Assembly (NCBI RefSeq): GCF_004352825.1
Contig: NZ_SJRW01000002.1
Span: 124,001 to 188,000, forward strand
DNA: 64,000 bases
Source of the DNA: Luteimonas arsenica
GTDB taxonomy: Bacteria > Pseudomonadota > Gammaproteobacteria > Xanthomonadales > Xanthomonadaceae
Reading direction: 5' to 3'
Below are positions 31,702-43,155 of this stretch, piece after piece. Below the pieces are notes generated by a model that was not told where the DNA came from, did no database searches, and saw only the letters and a program-made list of their open reading frames with translations. The translations under genes and the position numbers were made by a program. Positions within the stretch are counted from its first letter, which is position 1. Each line of letters begins with the position of its first letter.

Positions 31702-32415
31702 ATGCGCAAACCCCGGCCCGAGGTCCTGGTCCTGCTGCTGCTCCTGGTCGTGCCGCTCGCGGGTTGTGCGAAGCCGGATGCCTCGACCGATGCGGCCGGG
31801 GACACGGGAGGGGCCGCTGCGGCCGCCGCCGCCACGGACGACGGTGCGGAAGATGCAGCGGACGCCGCGGATATCCGGGCGTTGGCCGATGGCGCCTACT
31901 TCGGCCTGGTGAGGTCGCAGGTGCTGCCGCCGGAAGGGTCGGGAACCCGCAGCCTCCGGCGCAGCGGCAAGGCGAGCGCCGAGCTGCAGCCCTCGGGCCG
32001 TTTCATGGTGGTGGGCAGTCTGGAAGAGGATGCCGACGCAGGCTTCGCGGCCGAAGGCGACTTCGCCGGCGGCGGCTGGTCGGGCGGCAGCGACGGCGTC
32101 GAGCTGCGGATCGCCCCCGGCGGCGCCATCAGCGGGGGCGGTCTGGCCGGCGGCAACCGGATGACGATCGAAGGCACGCTGACCCGACGCAAGCTCGATC
32201 TGTACTTCGAACTCGAGCTGCAGGCCCCGAGCGCGGGGGGCTTCCCTGCGGGTACGCGCTTCCGGTTCGGTTACGAACTCTGGCGGCCCTACGAAGGAGG
32301 CGCGCAGGCGGCCGGTGACGATGACTGCCGCGAGGTCGTGTACCGGACCAAGCTGGTGCCCAATCTCAGCGGAGGCGCGATGGGCATGGTGCAGGTGCCG
32401 GAGTGCCGCTACTGA
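31702..32415 (+). CDS. Lipoprotein of unknown function
   Basis: 237 residues. Lipoprotein signal MRKPRPEVLVLLLLLVVPLAGC with lipobox LAGC (Cys22), a 35-residue Ala/Asp-rich linker, then a beta-rich domain (SAELQPSGRFMVVGSL, GGWSGGSDGVELRIAPGGAIS, LDLYFELELQAP, RFRFGYELWRPYEGG) with two late Cys (DDDC, VPEC) that may pair. Ribosome site GGAGGAGG is very strong. Placed between the terminator and the convergent repeat protein gene (one base between stops). A pilotin-like role for a secretin encoded elsewhere is possible but unsupported by motif. Confidence 0.65.
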   Translation: MRKPRPEVLVLLLLLVVPLAGCAKPDASTDAAGDTGGAAAAAAATDDGAEDAADAADIRALADGAYFGLVRSQVLPPEGSGTRSLRRSGKASAELQPSGRFMVVGSLEEDADAGFAAEGDFAGGGWSGGSDGVELRIAPGGAISGGGLAGGNRMTIEGTLTRRKLDLYFELELQAPSAGGFPAGTRFRFGYELWRPYEGGAQAAGDDDCREVVYRTKLVPNLSGGAMGMVQVPECRY

Positions 32416-33963
32416 TTACTGGCCAGGCGTGTCCTGGTCCCTGTGCGGATCTTCGCCGCGCGTGATGCCGCGTGCGAACCACCAGGCCCCCACCCCTGCG
32501 AGCAGGCCGGCGATGGCGAAGCCGCCGGTCCAGCTGCGGTTGCCGACCACGCCGGCACCGCTGGATCCCAGGCTGCCCGGCGGCAGCAGGCCGATGATCG
32601 CGAAGGCCACGCAGGCATAGGCGATGATGGCCAGCAGCCAGAACAGCCACTGCAGGGCGGTCTCGCGGAGCTCGCGCTCGACCGCCGCGGGGTCGCGGCC
32701 GGCGCCGGTCATGCCGCCCTGGGCGCCGAGTGCAACCAGCAGGCTGGACAGTCCGCCGCTGGACAGCGTGCTTATCGAACGGCGCAGACGGCCTCGCGGG
32801 CCGTCGCCGGTGTAAGTGCCTGCCACGTCGGGGCGGCCGATGACCTGGCCGCGATCGGCCGCTGCCAGCGGATTGCTGGCATTGCGCCCCTCCACGCCCT
32901 GCGCCTGTGCTGCTGCCTGCGTGGCACCCGGAGCCGCGGCTGCCGTACTGGCGACGGGCGCATTGGCAGCCGTGGCGCCGGGCGCCGTGCTGGAGGCCGG
33001 TCCGGTGGCGGCGGTGTTGGCCGGCATCGGTGCCGGGCCCGTCGGCGCACGCTGCAGGGCAGCGGCGTCGGCGCGCGGGAGGGGCGCCGCATCGGCGCGC
33101 GGCGGCATGGCCAGGGCGGCTTCGCCACGCACCGCGACGCCGGGTTGCGCCAACTGGGCCGGCGCGACGTCGGCGCGGGCCGTCATTGCGCCCGGCTGGG
33201 CTACATGGCCCTGACCCTGCTGGAACAGGGTCGCCTGTTGCGGTGCTTGTGCCTGCACGACGGCCGCGTGCATGGCCACGTTTCCTGCGTGCGCGCCCGT
33301 GAGCACGGCCGCGGGCGCGGCCTGCTGCATCGGTACGGCCTGCGCGTATTGCGCGTGCTGGGCATGCACCGGAGGTGGCAGGCTTGCCTGCGCCTGCTGC
33401 GCCTGGCCGTAGTGGCCATATGCATGGCCCTGAGGCGGACTGCCCGTCTGGCCGAGGATCTGCCCCGGCAAGGCGAGGACGTCGCGGACCAGTCCCTGTC
33501 CCGGCAGGCCATAGCCCGGTCCGCCCCGATCCGCGCCGTGGTTGCCGCCGTGGCCGTAGCCGTTCCCGGGGCGGTCGACGCCGTGGTTGCCGCCATGGCC
33601 GTAGCCGTTCCCGGGGCGGTCGACGCCGTGGTTGCCGCCGTGGCCGTAGCCGTTCCCGGGGCGGTCGACGCCGTGGTTGCCGCCGTGGCCGTAGCCGTTC
33701 CCGGGGCGGTCGACGCCGTGGTTGCCACCGTGGCCGTGGCCGTTCCCCGGGCGGTCGGCACCTTGGTTGCCGCCCGGGCCGTGGCCGTTCCCTGGGCGGT
33801 CGACGCCATGGTTGCCGCCGTTGACGGGGAAGTTCTGGTTGCCACCACCTTCGTGGGGCCCTTTGTGGCTGTTCGGCCATTGGGTGCCGTGAGAGCCGTG
33901 CGGACCGCGTTCCGCCGGCTGCTTGGTGACAATGTCCGGAACGTGGTTGAGCTCAACGGACAT
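32416..33963 (-). CDS. Gly/His-rich repeat protein with C-terminal membrane hairpin
   Basis: 515 residues. The N-terminal 50 residues are polar, then seven 15-residue repeats of the form NHGVDRPGNGYGHGG span about 51-155. A Gln/Ala/Pro-rich disordered region (160-390) follows, and the C-terminus carries two hydrophobic helices at about 440-462 (LQWLFWLLAIIAYACVAFAI) and 478-498 (GGFAIAGLLAGVGAWWFARG). No N-terminal signal peptide. The two-helix hairpin recalls hydrophobic translocators but sits at the wrong end, so I do not assign one. The His/Gly repeats could bind metal. The frame is open through the repeats and composition matches the locus. Convergent with the lipoprotein gene. Confidence 0.6.
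   Translation of the reverse strand: MSVELNHVPDIVTKQPAERGPHGSHGTQWPNSHKGPHEGGGNQNFPVNGGNHGVDRPGNGHGPGGNQGADRPGNGHGHGGNHGVDRPGNGYGHGGNHGVDRPGNGYGHGGNHGVDRPGNGYGHGGNHGVDRPGNGYGHGGNHGADRGGPGYGLPGQGLVRDVLALPGQILGQTGSPPQGHAYGHYGQAQQAQASLPPPVHAQHAQYAQAVPMQQAAPAAVLTGAHAGNVAMHAAVVQAQAPQQATLFQQGQGHVAQPGAMTARADVAPAQLAQPGVAVRGEAALAMPPRADAAPLPRADAAALQRAPTGPAPMPANTAATGPASSTAPGATAANAPVASTAAAAPGATQAAAQAQGVEGRNASNPLAAADRGQVIGRPDVAGTYTGDGPRGRLRRSISTLSSGGLSSLLVALGAQGGMTGAGRDPAAVERELRETALQWLFWLLAIIAYACVAFAIIGLLPPGSLGSSGAGVVGNRSWTGGFAIAGLLAGVGAWWFARGITRGEDPHRDQDTPGQ
33499..33813 (-). repeat. Seven tandem 45-bp coding repeats
   Basis: Units of 45 bp encode NHGVDRPGNGYGHGG and variants; the four central copies are nearly identical at DNA level, the outer copies diverged (GHGPGG, NQGADRP, GADRGGPGYGLPG). 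The unit length is a multiple of three, so copy-number change keeps the frame. Confidence 0.9.
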
Positions 33964-34098
33964 CAGGCGCCTCTCTGACTGGCGGGAACGGCCGTGCCGT
34001 TGCCCGGAGGGATCCCCGGTCCGACGCTAATGCGTTCCCGGCTGGCGCGCACCCTCGGGCAAACCCCAGGGTGGGGTGTGCGCAGGGCGCGCGCGCAT

Positions 34099-34127
34099 AA
34101 AAAACGGGAGGCCGGAGGGCCTCCCGT
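34099..34127 (-). terminator. Rho-independent terminator of the acid phosphatase gene
   Basis: ACGGGAGGCC and GGCCTCCCGT pair around a GGAG loop (34104-34127). On the minus strand the stem is followed by a T run (complement of AAAAA at 34099-34104). It lies about 105 bases after the phosphatase stop at 34232. Confidence 0.88.
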
Positions 34128-34196
34128 GAAGCCGGCCGGGGCCGGAGGACTGTGTTGTGGCGCGGACAGCCTACTCCGCCCGGTTTTCTTATGCAA

Positions 34197-34233
34197 TACC
34201 TTAGGTATCATCATCTAAGTTATTGAAATAACT
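34197..34233. repeat. AT-rich patch with two short palindromes
   Basis: TACCTTAGGTA (34197-34207) and AGTTATTGAAATAACT (34218-34233) lie within about 60 bases of strikingly low GC content in a region otherwise near 70 percent GC. The second palindrome overlaps the stop codon of the phosphatase gene. It could be an operator, a remnant of an integration site, or a promoter pointing left. Confidence 0.5.
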
Positions 34234-35128
34234 ATCTGTCGATCCGCAGGGCATCACGCTTGCGCTGGCGTCGCTCATCGCGCGGGAGGCTCCAGTCGCC
34301 GTTGAACTGCGCCGGTTCCCAGGCACCATAGGTGGGATTGGGCAGCACCCACCAGCGCTCGCCGAACCAGGTCTGGTACTCGGCGTGCAGCGCGTCGTGC
34401 TTTGCCGGCGTGTTGGCCGAGGGCTGCACGAAGTCGCCCAGCTGGTCGCCGAACTGCATCAGCACGCGGTGGCCGCGCCCCACGAGCTGCCGCCGGCAGG
34501 TCTTGCCCGAACCCTTCTGCTCGCAGCCCGGCACCTCCATGCCCAGGCCGAGGAACACGCCCCCGTCCTTCACCGGCAGGCCCTGGCTGCGCAGGTTGTC
34601 GAGCGTCGCATCGGTCTGCGTCGCCAGCCGGTTGGAGATGTAGAACACGGTGATGCCCTTGTCCGCGGCAGCGCGGGTGAAGGCCGCCGCGCCCGGCACC
34701 GGGACCGCCTTGCGCTCCTCCACCCAGGCCTCCCAGGCCGGGTCGGCGAACTCCTGGCCGTCGACCACCAGGCGCGCCTGGTAGGCGGAGTTGTCGAGCA
34801 CGGTCTCGTCGATGTCGAGGATGATCGCCGGCGGCAGCTTCGAGGCGTCGCCGGCGGCGGCGCGCTCGGTGGGAACCAGGGCGTCCCAGGCCGGGTCGGC
34901 CAGGGCCGCGTCCAGGCGCTCGGCGGCGGCGCGGAACACGGTTTCCGACAGCGCCCGGTATTCCATCGAGCGCTGCAGCCAGAGCACGGCGTTGAGGTTG
35001 TCGTCGGCGGGGACGGCCTGCGCGGGCGCGGTGGACTGCGGCGCGTCGGCCGGTGCGGGCAGGGTGTGGCAGCCGGCCAGCGCCAGCGCGGTGGCGAGCA
35101 GGGCCACGGTGTGCAGGGATGTACGCAT
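34232..35128 (-). CDS. HAD superfamily acid phosphatase lipoprotein (class B/OlpA-like)
   Basis: 298 residues. Lipoprotein signal ALALAGC (Cys near 20) from ATG 35128. The HAD motifs are present: motif I with nucleophile in AIILDIDETVLDNSAYQ, motif II in ITVFYISNRLATQ, and the late acidic motif in VLMQFGDQLGDF. This is the outer-membrane nonspecific acid phosphatase (e(P4)/OlpA) pattern, dephosphorylating nucleotides and other phosphomonoesters at the cell surface. The C-terminal WWVLPNPTYGAWE block is typical. Single gene with its own terminator. Confidence 0.92.
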   Translation of the reverse strand: MRTSLHTVALLATALALAGCHTLPAPADAPQSTAPAQAVPADDNLNAVLWLQRSMEYRALSETVFRAAAERLDAALADPAWDALVPTERAAAGDASKLPPAIILDIDETVLDNSAYQARLVVDGQEFADPAWEAWVEERKAVPVPGAAAFTRAAADKGITVFYISNRLATQTDATLDNLRSQGLPVKDGGVFLGLGMEVPGCEQKGSGKTCRRQLVGRGHRVLMQFGDQLGDFVQPSANTPAKHDALHAEYQTWFGERWWVLPNPTYGAWEPAQFNGDWSLPRDERRQRKRDALRIDR

Positions 35129-35228
35129 GGAGATACCGGGATCCGGGACAGGCGCCGAGTCTAGCCGACGCCGGTGACCGGCCATGCGCCCGCCACGGTT
35201 GCCGCGCAGCCAGGCGCAGCGCCGGGCC

Positions 35229-37208
35229 TCAGCCCTCCAGCAGCGCCCTGATCGCCGCGAAGCCGACGTCGGCGCGCTCCTTCTTGCGCGCGGCATCAGC
35301 CACCGGGTCGGCACCGTCGCGCTGCAGCTCGGCGGCCGGCAGTTCGTCCAGGAAGCGGCTCGGCACCAGCTTCAGGCGCTCGCCCCAGCGCTGCGCCTCG
35401 CGCGGCCAGGACAGCCACAGCTGCTCCTTGGCGCGGGTGATGCCGACGTAGAGCAGGCGCCGCTCCTCGTCGATGCGGCCCTCCTCGACGCTGGCCTCGT
35501 GCGGCAGGGTGTCGTCGTCGACGCCGATGATGAAGACGTAGCGGAACTCCAGGCCCTTGGCCGCGTGCAGGCTCATCAGCCGCACCTGGTTGCCGGCGTC
35601 ACCCTTGTCGGCGTGGCTGAGCAGGGCCAGCGAGGCGGCGAGCTCGCCCGGGCCGGCACCGCCGCGGGCACCGTCGAACCAGTCGGCCAGCTCGTCGAGG
35701 TTGCCGCGGCGGATGCGGAACATTTCCTCGCTCTTGCACTGCGCGCGCAGCGCGGCGAGCAGGCCCGAGCGCTCGTTGAGCACGCGCACCAGCTCGGCCG
35801 GCGGCAGCCGCGAGGCCTCGGCGCGCAGCCCGCGCACCAGGTCGGCGAAGCCCGACAGCGCCGAGGCCGCGCGCGGCGCCAGTTGCTTGAGAAGACCTAT
35901 CGACTCGATCGCCCGCGACATCGGCATGCCGGCATGGCGCGAGAGCTCGGCCAGCTTCGCCAGCGTGGTCGCGCCGACGCCGCGGCCCGGCGACTGCACC
36001 GCGCGCAGGAAGGCCGCGTCGTCGTCGGGGTTGGCGAGCATGCGCAGCCAGGCCAGTGCGTCCTTCACCTCGCCCCGATCCAGGAACGCCGTGCCACCGG
36101 AGAGGTGGTAGGGCACGCGCAGCATCTGCAGCGCCTTTTCCAGCGCGCGCGACTGGTGGTTGCTGCGGAACAGGATGCAGAACTCGCTCCACTCGGCCTT
36201 GCGCGCGGCGTTGGTGAACTGGATCTCGGCGGCCACGCGCTCGGCCTCGTGGGCGGCGTCACGGCACTCCCAGATGCGGATGCGCTCGCCGTCGGCGTTG
36301 GCGCTCCACAGCGTCTTCAGGTGTTCGTGCGGGTTGTTGGCGATCAGCGCGTTGGCCGCGCGCAGCACGCGGTTGCTGCAGCGGTAGTTCTGCTCCAGCT
36401 TCACGATCCGCAGCGCCGGGTAGTCGCGTGCCATCTGCGAGAGATTCTCGGGGTTGGCGCCGCGCCAGGCGTAGATCGACTGGTCGTCGTCGCCCACGGC
36501 GGTGAAGTTGCCCTTGTCCCCGGCCAGCGCGCGCAACAGGCGGTACTGGGCGTCGTTGCTGTCCTGGCATTCGTCCACCAGCAGGTAGCCGATGCGCTCG
36601 CGCCAGGCCAGCGCGCAGTCTTCGTCGTTCTCCAGCAACTGCACCGGCAGGCGGATCAGGTCGTCGAAGTCGACCGCGTTGAAGGCCGCCAGCCGCGCCT
36701 GGTAGAGCTCGTACAGCATCGCCGCCTCGTGCTCGGGCGTGGAGCGCGCCAGCGCGCGCGCCTGCTCCGGCGACAGCCCGGCGTTCTTGGCCCGCGACAC
36801 CAGGCCCTGCATGGCCTGCACCGCGTCGGGCTTCGCGCCCGGCATCAGGTCGCGGAACTGCGCCGTGGCATCGTCGGAATCGAAGATCGAGAAGCCGCGG
36901 CGCAGGCCGGCGCGCTCGTGCTCGATCTGCAGCATGCGCAGGCCCAGGGCGTGGAAGGTGGAGACGGTCAGGCCCTCGGCGGCGTCGCCGCGGATGCGCC
37001 GGGCGACGCGCTCGCGCATCTCCTTCGCCGACTTGTTGGTGAAGGTGATCGCTGCGATCCGTTTGGCCGGATAGCGCCCGGAGCCGATCAGGTGCGCGAT
37101 CTTCTCCACGATCACCCGGGTCTTGCCGCTGCCGGCGCCGGCGAGCACGAGGAGCGGGCCTTCGCAGTGCATGACGGCCGCGGATTGCTGGGGATTGAGG
37201 CCGTGCAT
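35229..37208 (-). CDS. rep: ATP-dependent DNA helicase Rep
   Basis: 659 residues; Rep is about 670. Superfamily 1A 3'-5' helicase acting at replication forks. Walker A AGAGSGKT at 23-30, motif Ia ITFTNKSAKEM, motif II VDECQDSND, motif III AVGDDDQSIYAWRGA, motif IV LEQNYRCS, motif V VRLMSLHAAKGLEFRYVFI and motif VI RRLLYVGITRAKEQL are all present in order. MHGLNPQQSAAV at the start matches Rep rather than UvrD. The C-terminus lacks a long UvrD-type tail. Confidence 0.95.
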   Translation of the reverse strand: MHGLNPQQSAAVMHCEGPLLVLAGAGSGKTRVIVEKIAHLIGSGRYPAKRIAAITFTNKSAKEMRERVARRIRGDAAEGLTVSTFHALGLRMLQIEHERAGLRRGFSIFDSDDATAQFRDLMPGAKPDAVQAMQGLVSRAKNAGLSPEQARALARSTPEHEAAMLYELYQARLAAFNAVDFDDLIRLPVQLLENDEDCALAWRERIGYLLVDECQDSNDAQYRLLRALAGDKGNFTAVGDDDQSIYAWRGANPENLSQMARDYPALRIVKLEQNYRCSNRVLRAANALIANNPHEHLKTLWSANADGERIRIWECRDAAHEAERVAAEIQFTNAARKAEWSEFCILFRSNHQSRALEKALQMLRVPYHLSGGTAFLDRGEVKDALAWLRMLANPDDDAAFLRAVQSPGRGVGATTLAKLAELSRHAGMPMSRAIESIGLLKQLAPRAASALSGFADLVRGLRAEASRLPPAELVRVLNERSGLLAALRAQCKSEEMFRIRRGNLDELADWFDGARGGAGPGELAASLALLSHADKGDAGNQVRLMSLHAAKGLEFRYVFIIGVDDDTLPHEASVEEGRIDEERRLLYVGITRAKEQLWLSWPREAQRWGERLKLVPSRFLDELPAAELQRDGADPVADAARKKERADVGFAAIRALLEG

Positions 37209-37300
37209 GGAGGCTCCGGAACGGCCGGCGATTGTAACCAATGTCACAGGACAGCCCTTTCTGCAGTCTCCACTATGAGACCCACGAAACGGAGCCCAGC

Positions 37301-38074
37301 ATGCGCCAGGAAGCCACCCTTGCCGTCGCCATTGTCCTTGCCGCCCTCGCATCCGCCGTTCCCGCAGCGGCTGCCGGTGCCGCTGCGGGCCAGGACGCCG
37401 GGGCGCCGGTCGAAGCCCACGCCGACAGCGGCCGCGGCCGCTTCATCCCCGAGCTCGACCCGGCGGTGATCACCGCCGGCATGCTCGAGGCACACCCCGA
37501 CCTCGCCGGCCGCCAGCGCGGCATGGACGCCCTGCTCGACGGTCGCCCGGAGGATGCGCTGGACCAGTTCCGCCGCGGCGCACGCTACGGCGACAAGCCC
37601 TCGCAGGCGATGCTCGGCGAACTAAACTGGACCGGACAGGGCACGCCAGTGGACCGCGTCGCCGGCTATCTGTGGATGTTCCTGGCCGCGGAGCGCGGTT
37701 ACCACGAGTTCCAGGTCTGGGCGCAGATGTACTGGGAGCAGCTCGACGAGGCCGAGCGCGCCGAGGTGGCCGCGCGTGGCCCGGTGCTGAAGGCCGAGTT
37801 CGGCGATGAGGCCGCCGCCCCGCGGCTGGCCCGGGTGCTGCGCCGCGAGCGCCAGCGCGGCACCGGCAGCATGCTGGATGCCTCCGGGCAGGCCGCCACC
37901 ATCACCGCCTACGAGAACGGCAAGCCGGTCGCGATCGACGGACGCAAGTTCTACGCGGAGGAGAACTTCGACGCCGCGGCCTACCGCCAGGTGCAGGACC
38001 GGCTGTGGACGGCGCCGCTGGAAGGCCGGGTCGACGTGGGCGAGGTGGAGAAGGTGGAGCAGCCGCCCCGGTAG
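37301..38074 (+). CDS. Exported Sel1-like repeat protein
   Basis: 257 residues. Signal peptide of about 26 residues (LAVAIVLAALASAVPAAAAG) from ATG 37301, which has ACGGAG upstream. Residues about 75-140 contain one or two Sel1-type helical repeats (ALDQFRRGARYGDKPSQAMLGELNWTGQGTPVDRVAGYLWMFLAAERG). The C-terminal part has RKFYAEENFDAAAYRQVQDRLW. Probably a periplasmic scaffold protein of unknown partner. 9 bases upstream of tdk and likely co-transcribed. Confidence 0.75.
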   Translation: MRQEATLAVAIVLAALASAVPAAAAGAAAGQDAGAPVEAHADSGRGRFIPELDPAVITAGMLEAHPDLAGRQRGMDALLDGRPEDALDQFRRGARYGDKPSQAMLGELNWTGQGTPVDRVAGYLWMFLAAERGYHEFQVWAQMYWEQLDEAERAEVAARGPVLKAEFGDEAAAPRLARVLRRERQRGTGSMLDASGQAATITAYENGKPVAIDGRKFYAEENFDAAAYRQVQDRLWTAPLEGRVDVGEVEKVEQPPR

Positions 38075-38083
38075 ACTTCGCCG

Positions 38084-38707
38084 ATGGCCAAGCTCTACTT
38101 CTACTACTCGGCGATGAACGCCGGGAAGACCACCACCCTGCTGCAGTCCGCGCACAACTACCGCGAGCGCGGGATGCGGGTGCTGATCCTGGCGCCGGCA
38201 CTGGACGACCGCGCCGGCAGCGGCACGGTGGCCTCGCGCATCGGACTGCAGGCGGAAGCGCTGGCCTTCGGTCCGGCCGATGACCTCCAGGCCATCGTCG
38301 CGCGCGACATCCAGGCGCAAGGTCGGCTCCACTGCGTGCTCGTGGACGAGGCGCAGTTCCTGGCGCGCCCGCAGGTCTGGCAGCTGTCCGAGGTGGTCGA
38401 TGCGCTGGGCGTGCCGGTGCTCTGCTACGGCCTGCGCACCGACTTCCGCGGCGAACTGTTCGAGGGCAGCCGCCACCTGCTGGCCTGGGCCGACGAGATC
38501 CAGGAGATCAAGACCATCTGCCACAGCGGCAGCAAGGCGACGATGACCGTGCGCGTGGACGACCAGGGCCGCGCGGTGCAGGACGGGCCGCAGGTGGAGA
38601 TCGGTGGCAACGAGCGCTACGTCTCGGTCAGCCGCGCCGAGTTCAAGCGGGTGATGCGCGGCGAGGGCCGGATCGAGCCGGCGCAGCCGGACCTGCCGCT
38701 GGACTGA
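38084..38707 (+). CDS. tdk: Thymidine kinase Tdk (class II)
   Basis: 207 residues. Phosphorylates thymidine in nucleotide salvage. P-loop [13 protein letters not shown] at the N-terminus, Walker [10 protein letters not shown] with the catalytic Glu, the [15 protein letters not shown] lasso and [12 protein letters not shown] at the end are standard. The structural zinc site is eroded: the CxCG of E. coli Tdk is CHSGSK here and the late Cys of VSVCR is Ser, so only one of these ligands remains. Confidence 0.95.
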   Translation: MAKLYFYYSAMNAGKTTTLLQSAHNYRERGMRVLILAPALDDRAGSGTVASRIGLQAEALAFGPADDLQAIVARDIQAQGRLHCVLVDEAQFLARPQVWQLSEVVDALGVPVLCYGLRTDFRGELFEGSRHLLAWADEIQEIKTICHSGSKATMTVRVDDQGRAVQDGPQVEIGGNERYVSVSRAEFKRVMRGEGRIEPAQPDLPLD

Positions 38708-38719
38708 GCGGCGGGCCCT

Positions 38720-41545
<2,826 letters not shown>

Positions 41546-41570
41546 CGGCCGCGCGCCCGCCGGCGCCCCC

Positions 41571-42134
41571 TCAGTCCGACTTCAGGGAGGCCAGGAGGTA
41601 CAGCCTCGCCTTCTGCCAGTCGCGGCGGATGCTGCGCTCCGAGCGCTTGAGCAGTTCGGCGATCTCGAGCTCGGAGAGGCCGCCGAAGTAGCGCAGCTCC
41701 ACCACCTGGGCCAGCCGCGGGTCGACCGCGGCCAGGCGGGTCAGGGCGACGTCGAGCGCGAGCATGTCTTCGTCCAGGCGCAGGCCACCCTCGATGTCCT
41801 CGGGCAGGTCGGTGACCCGGTGCAGGTCGCCGCCGCGCTTCTGCGCCATGCGCTGGCGGGCGTAGTCGACCACCACGCTGCGCATGGCCGAGGCGGCGTA
41901 GGCGAAGAAGTGGGCGCGGTCGTCGAACTGGGCTTCGCGGCGGCCGATCAGCTTGAGGTAGGCCTCGTGCACCAGGGCGGTGGCGTCGAGCGTCTGCCCG
42001 TACTGTCCGGCCAACTGGCGCCGGGCCATGCCGTGCAGCTCCTGGTAGAGCGTGGCCAGCACGCTGTCGAGCGCGCCGCGGTCTCCGCCGCGGGCGGCAT
42101 CCAGCAACAGGGTGATCTCGGCGGTATCGACCAT
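41571..42134 (-). CDS. ECF-type RNA polymerase sigma factor linked to a Ser/Thr kinase
   Basis: 187 residues from ATG 42134, with GGGGAG before it on the minus strand. Region 2: LDATALVHEAYLKLIGRR followed by FFAYAASAMRSVVVDYARQRMAQKRG. Region 4: LAQVVELRYFGGLSELEIAELLKRSERSIRRDWQKARLYL. The DATALVHEAYLKL and YAASAMRSVVVDYAR motifs are typical of the ECF group found beside Ser/Thr kinases. No anti-sigma factor gene is present, consistent with control by phosphorylation by the kinase encoded next. Confidence 0.92.
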   Translation of the reverse strand: MVDTAEITLLLDAARGGDRGALDSVLATLYQELHGMARRQLAGQYGQTLDATALVHEAYLKLIGRREAQFDDRAHFFAYAASAMRSVVVDYARQRMAQKRGGDLHRVTDLPEDIEGGLRLDEDMLALDVALTRLAAVDPRLAQVVELRYFGGLSELEIAELLKRSERSIRRDWQKARLYLLASLKSD

Positions 42135-42178
42135 GAGCGCTCCCCGCTCCCCTCGAGGCACGATCATAGCGCCTGCGC

Positions 42179-43003
42179 TCAGCGCTGGCAGGTTCCGCAC
42201 CAGACGGTGGCGCGTTGGGCGACCAGGGCCTGGCGCAGCGGGCGGCCGCAGCGCGGGCAGGGCTCGCCGCCGCGGCCGTAGGCCGACAGCTCCTGCTCGA
42301 AATAGCCCGGGGCGCCGTCGGGGGAGATGAAGTCGCGCAGCGTGGTGCCACCGCGGGCGATCGCGTGCGACAGCACCGCCCGGATCTCGTCGGCGATGCG
42401 CGCGTAGCGTCCGCGCGAGACCTGGCCGGCGGGCCGCAGCGGCGACACCCCGGCGGCAAACAGCGCTTCGGCGACGTAGATGTTGCCCACACCCACCACC
42501 ACCTGCTGGTCCATCAGGAAGGCCTTCACCGGCGCCTTCCGGCCGCGGCTGCGGGTGAACAGGTAGTCGCCGTCGAAGTCGTCGCCCAGCGGCTCCGGGC
42601 CGAGGCGGGCGAGCAGCGGGTGGGTCTCGCCCGGCGGCTGCCACAGCAGGCAGCCGAAGCGCCGCGGGTCGGCGAATCGCAGCACACGGCCGGCGCCGGA
42701 ACGGCCGGCGAGCGCGATGTCGACGTGGTCGTGCGGCTTCACGGGCGTGCCCGCGGGCAGCACGCGCAGGCTGCCGGACATGCCCAGGTGCAACAGCGCG
42801 CTGCCGGCGGCGGTGTCGAGCAGCAGGTACTTGGCGCGGCGGCGCACGGCGTCGATGCGCTGCCCGGGCAGGTGTTCGCCGACTTCGGGCGGGATCGGCC
42901 AGCGCAGGTCGGGGCGGCGCAGCAGCACGTGGGCCACGCGCGCGCCTTCCAGGTGCGGGGCCAGGCCGCGGCGGGTGGTCTCGACTTCGGGCAGTTCGGG
43001 CAT
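42179..43003 (-). CDS. mutM: Formamidopyrimidine-DNA glycosylase MutM
   Basis: 274 residues. Removes 8-oxoguanine and formamidopyrimidines and nicks the abasic site. N-terminal MPELPEVET gives the catalytic Pro (residue 2) and Glu (residue 3); the H2TH region includes [18 protein letters not shown] and the C-terminal zinc finger is CPRCGRPL...CGTCQR. Starts at ATG 43003. Located upstream of the ECF sigma gene on the same strand with a 44-base gap. Confidence 0.96.
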   Translation of the reverse strand: MPELPEVETTRRGLAPHLEGARVAHVLLRRPDLRWPIPPEVGEHLPGQRIDAVRRRAKYLLLDTAAGSALLHLGMSGSLRVLPAGTPVKPHDHVDIALAGRSGAGRVLRFADPRRFGCLLWQPPGETHPLLARLGPEPLGDDFDGDYLFTRSRGRKAPVKAFLMDQQVVVGVGNIYVAEALFAAGVSPLRPAGQVSRGRYARIADEIRAVLSHAIARGGTTLRDFISPDGAPGYFEQELSAYGRGGEPCPRCGRPLRQALVAQRATVWCGTCQR

Positions 43004-43155
43004 GGCCTGCAGCGTGGGGGCGCGTCCGGGCGCTGGCAAGCGGCGTCGCGGGGCCGTCATCGTGAACGAAGGCGCGCGGATTGCCGTGGCGGGGTGGCAA
43101 TCGACGCGGGCGCATTCCATGATGGCGGACGAATTCCCGCACAACTGTCTACGCC

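Noticed and set aside
33499-33813. Tandem 45-bp repeats as a possible CRISPR array
   Set aside because: Units are directly abutting with no unique spacers and are in frame within a protein gene.
32416-33963. Assignment of the Gly/His repeat protein as a T3SS translocator because of its two membrane helices
   Set aside because: The helices are at the extreme C-terminus and the rest is low complexity; no translocator motif or adjacent class II chaperone.
35184-37469. Plus-strand frame of 761 codons opposite rep
   Set aside because: All seven helicase motifs are on the minus strand; the plus frame is Ala/Arg/Gln-rich noise.
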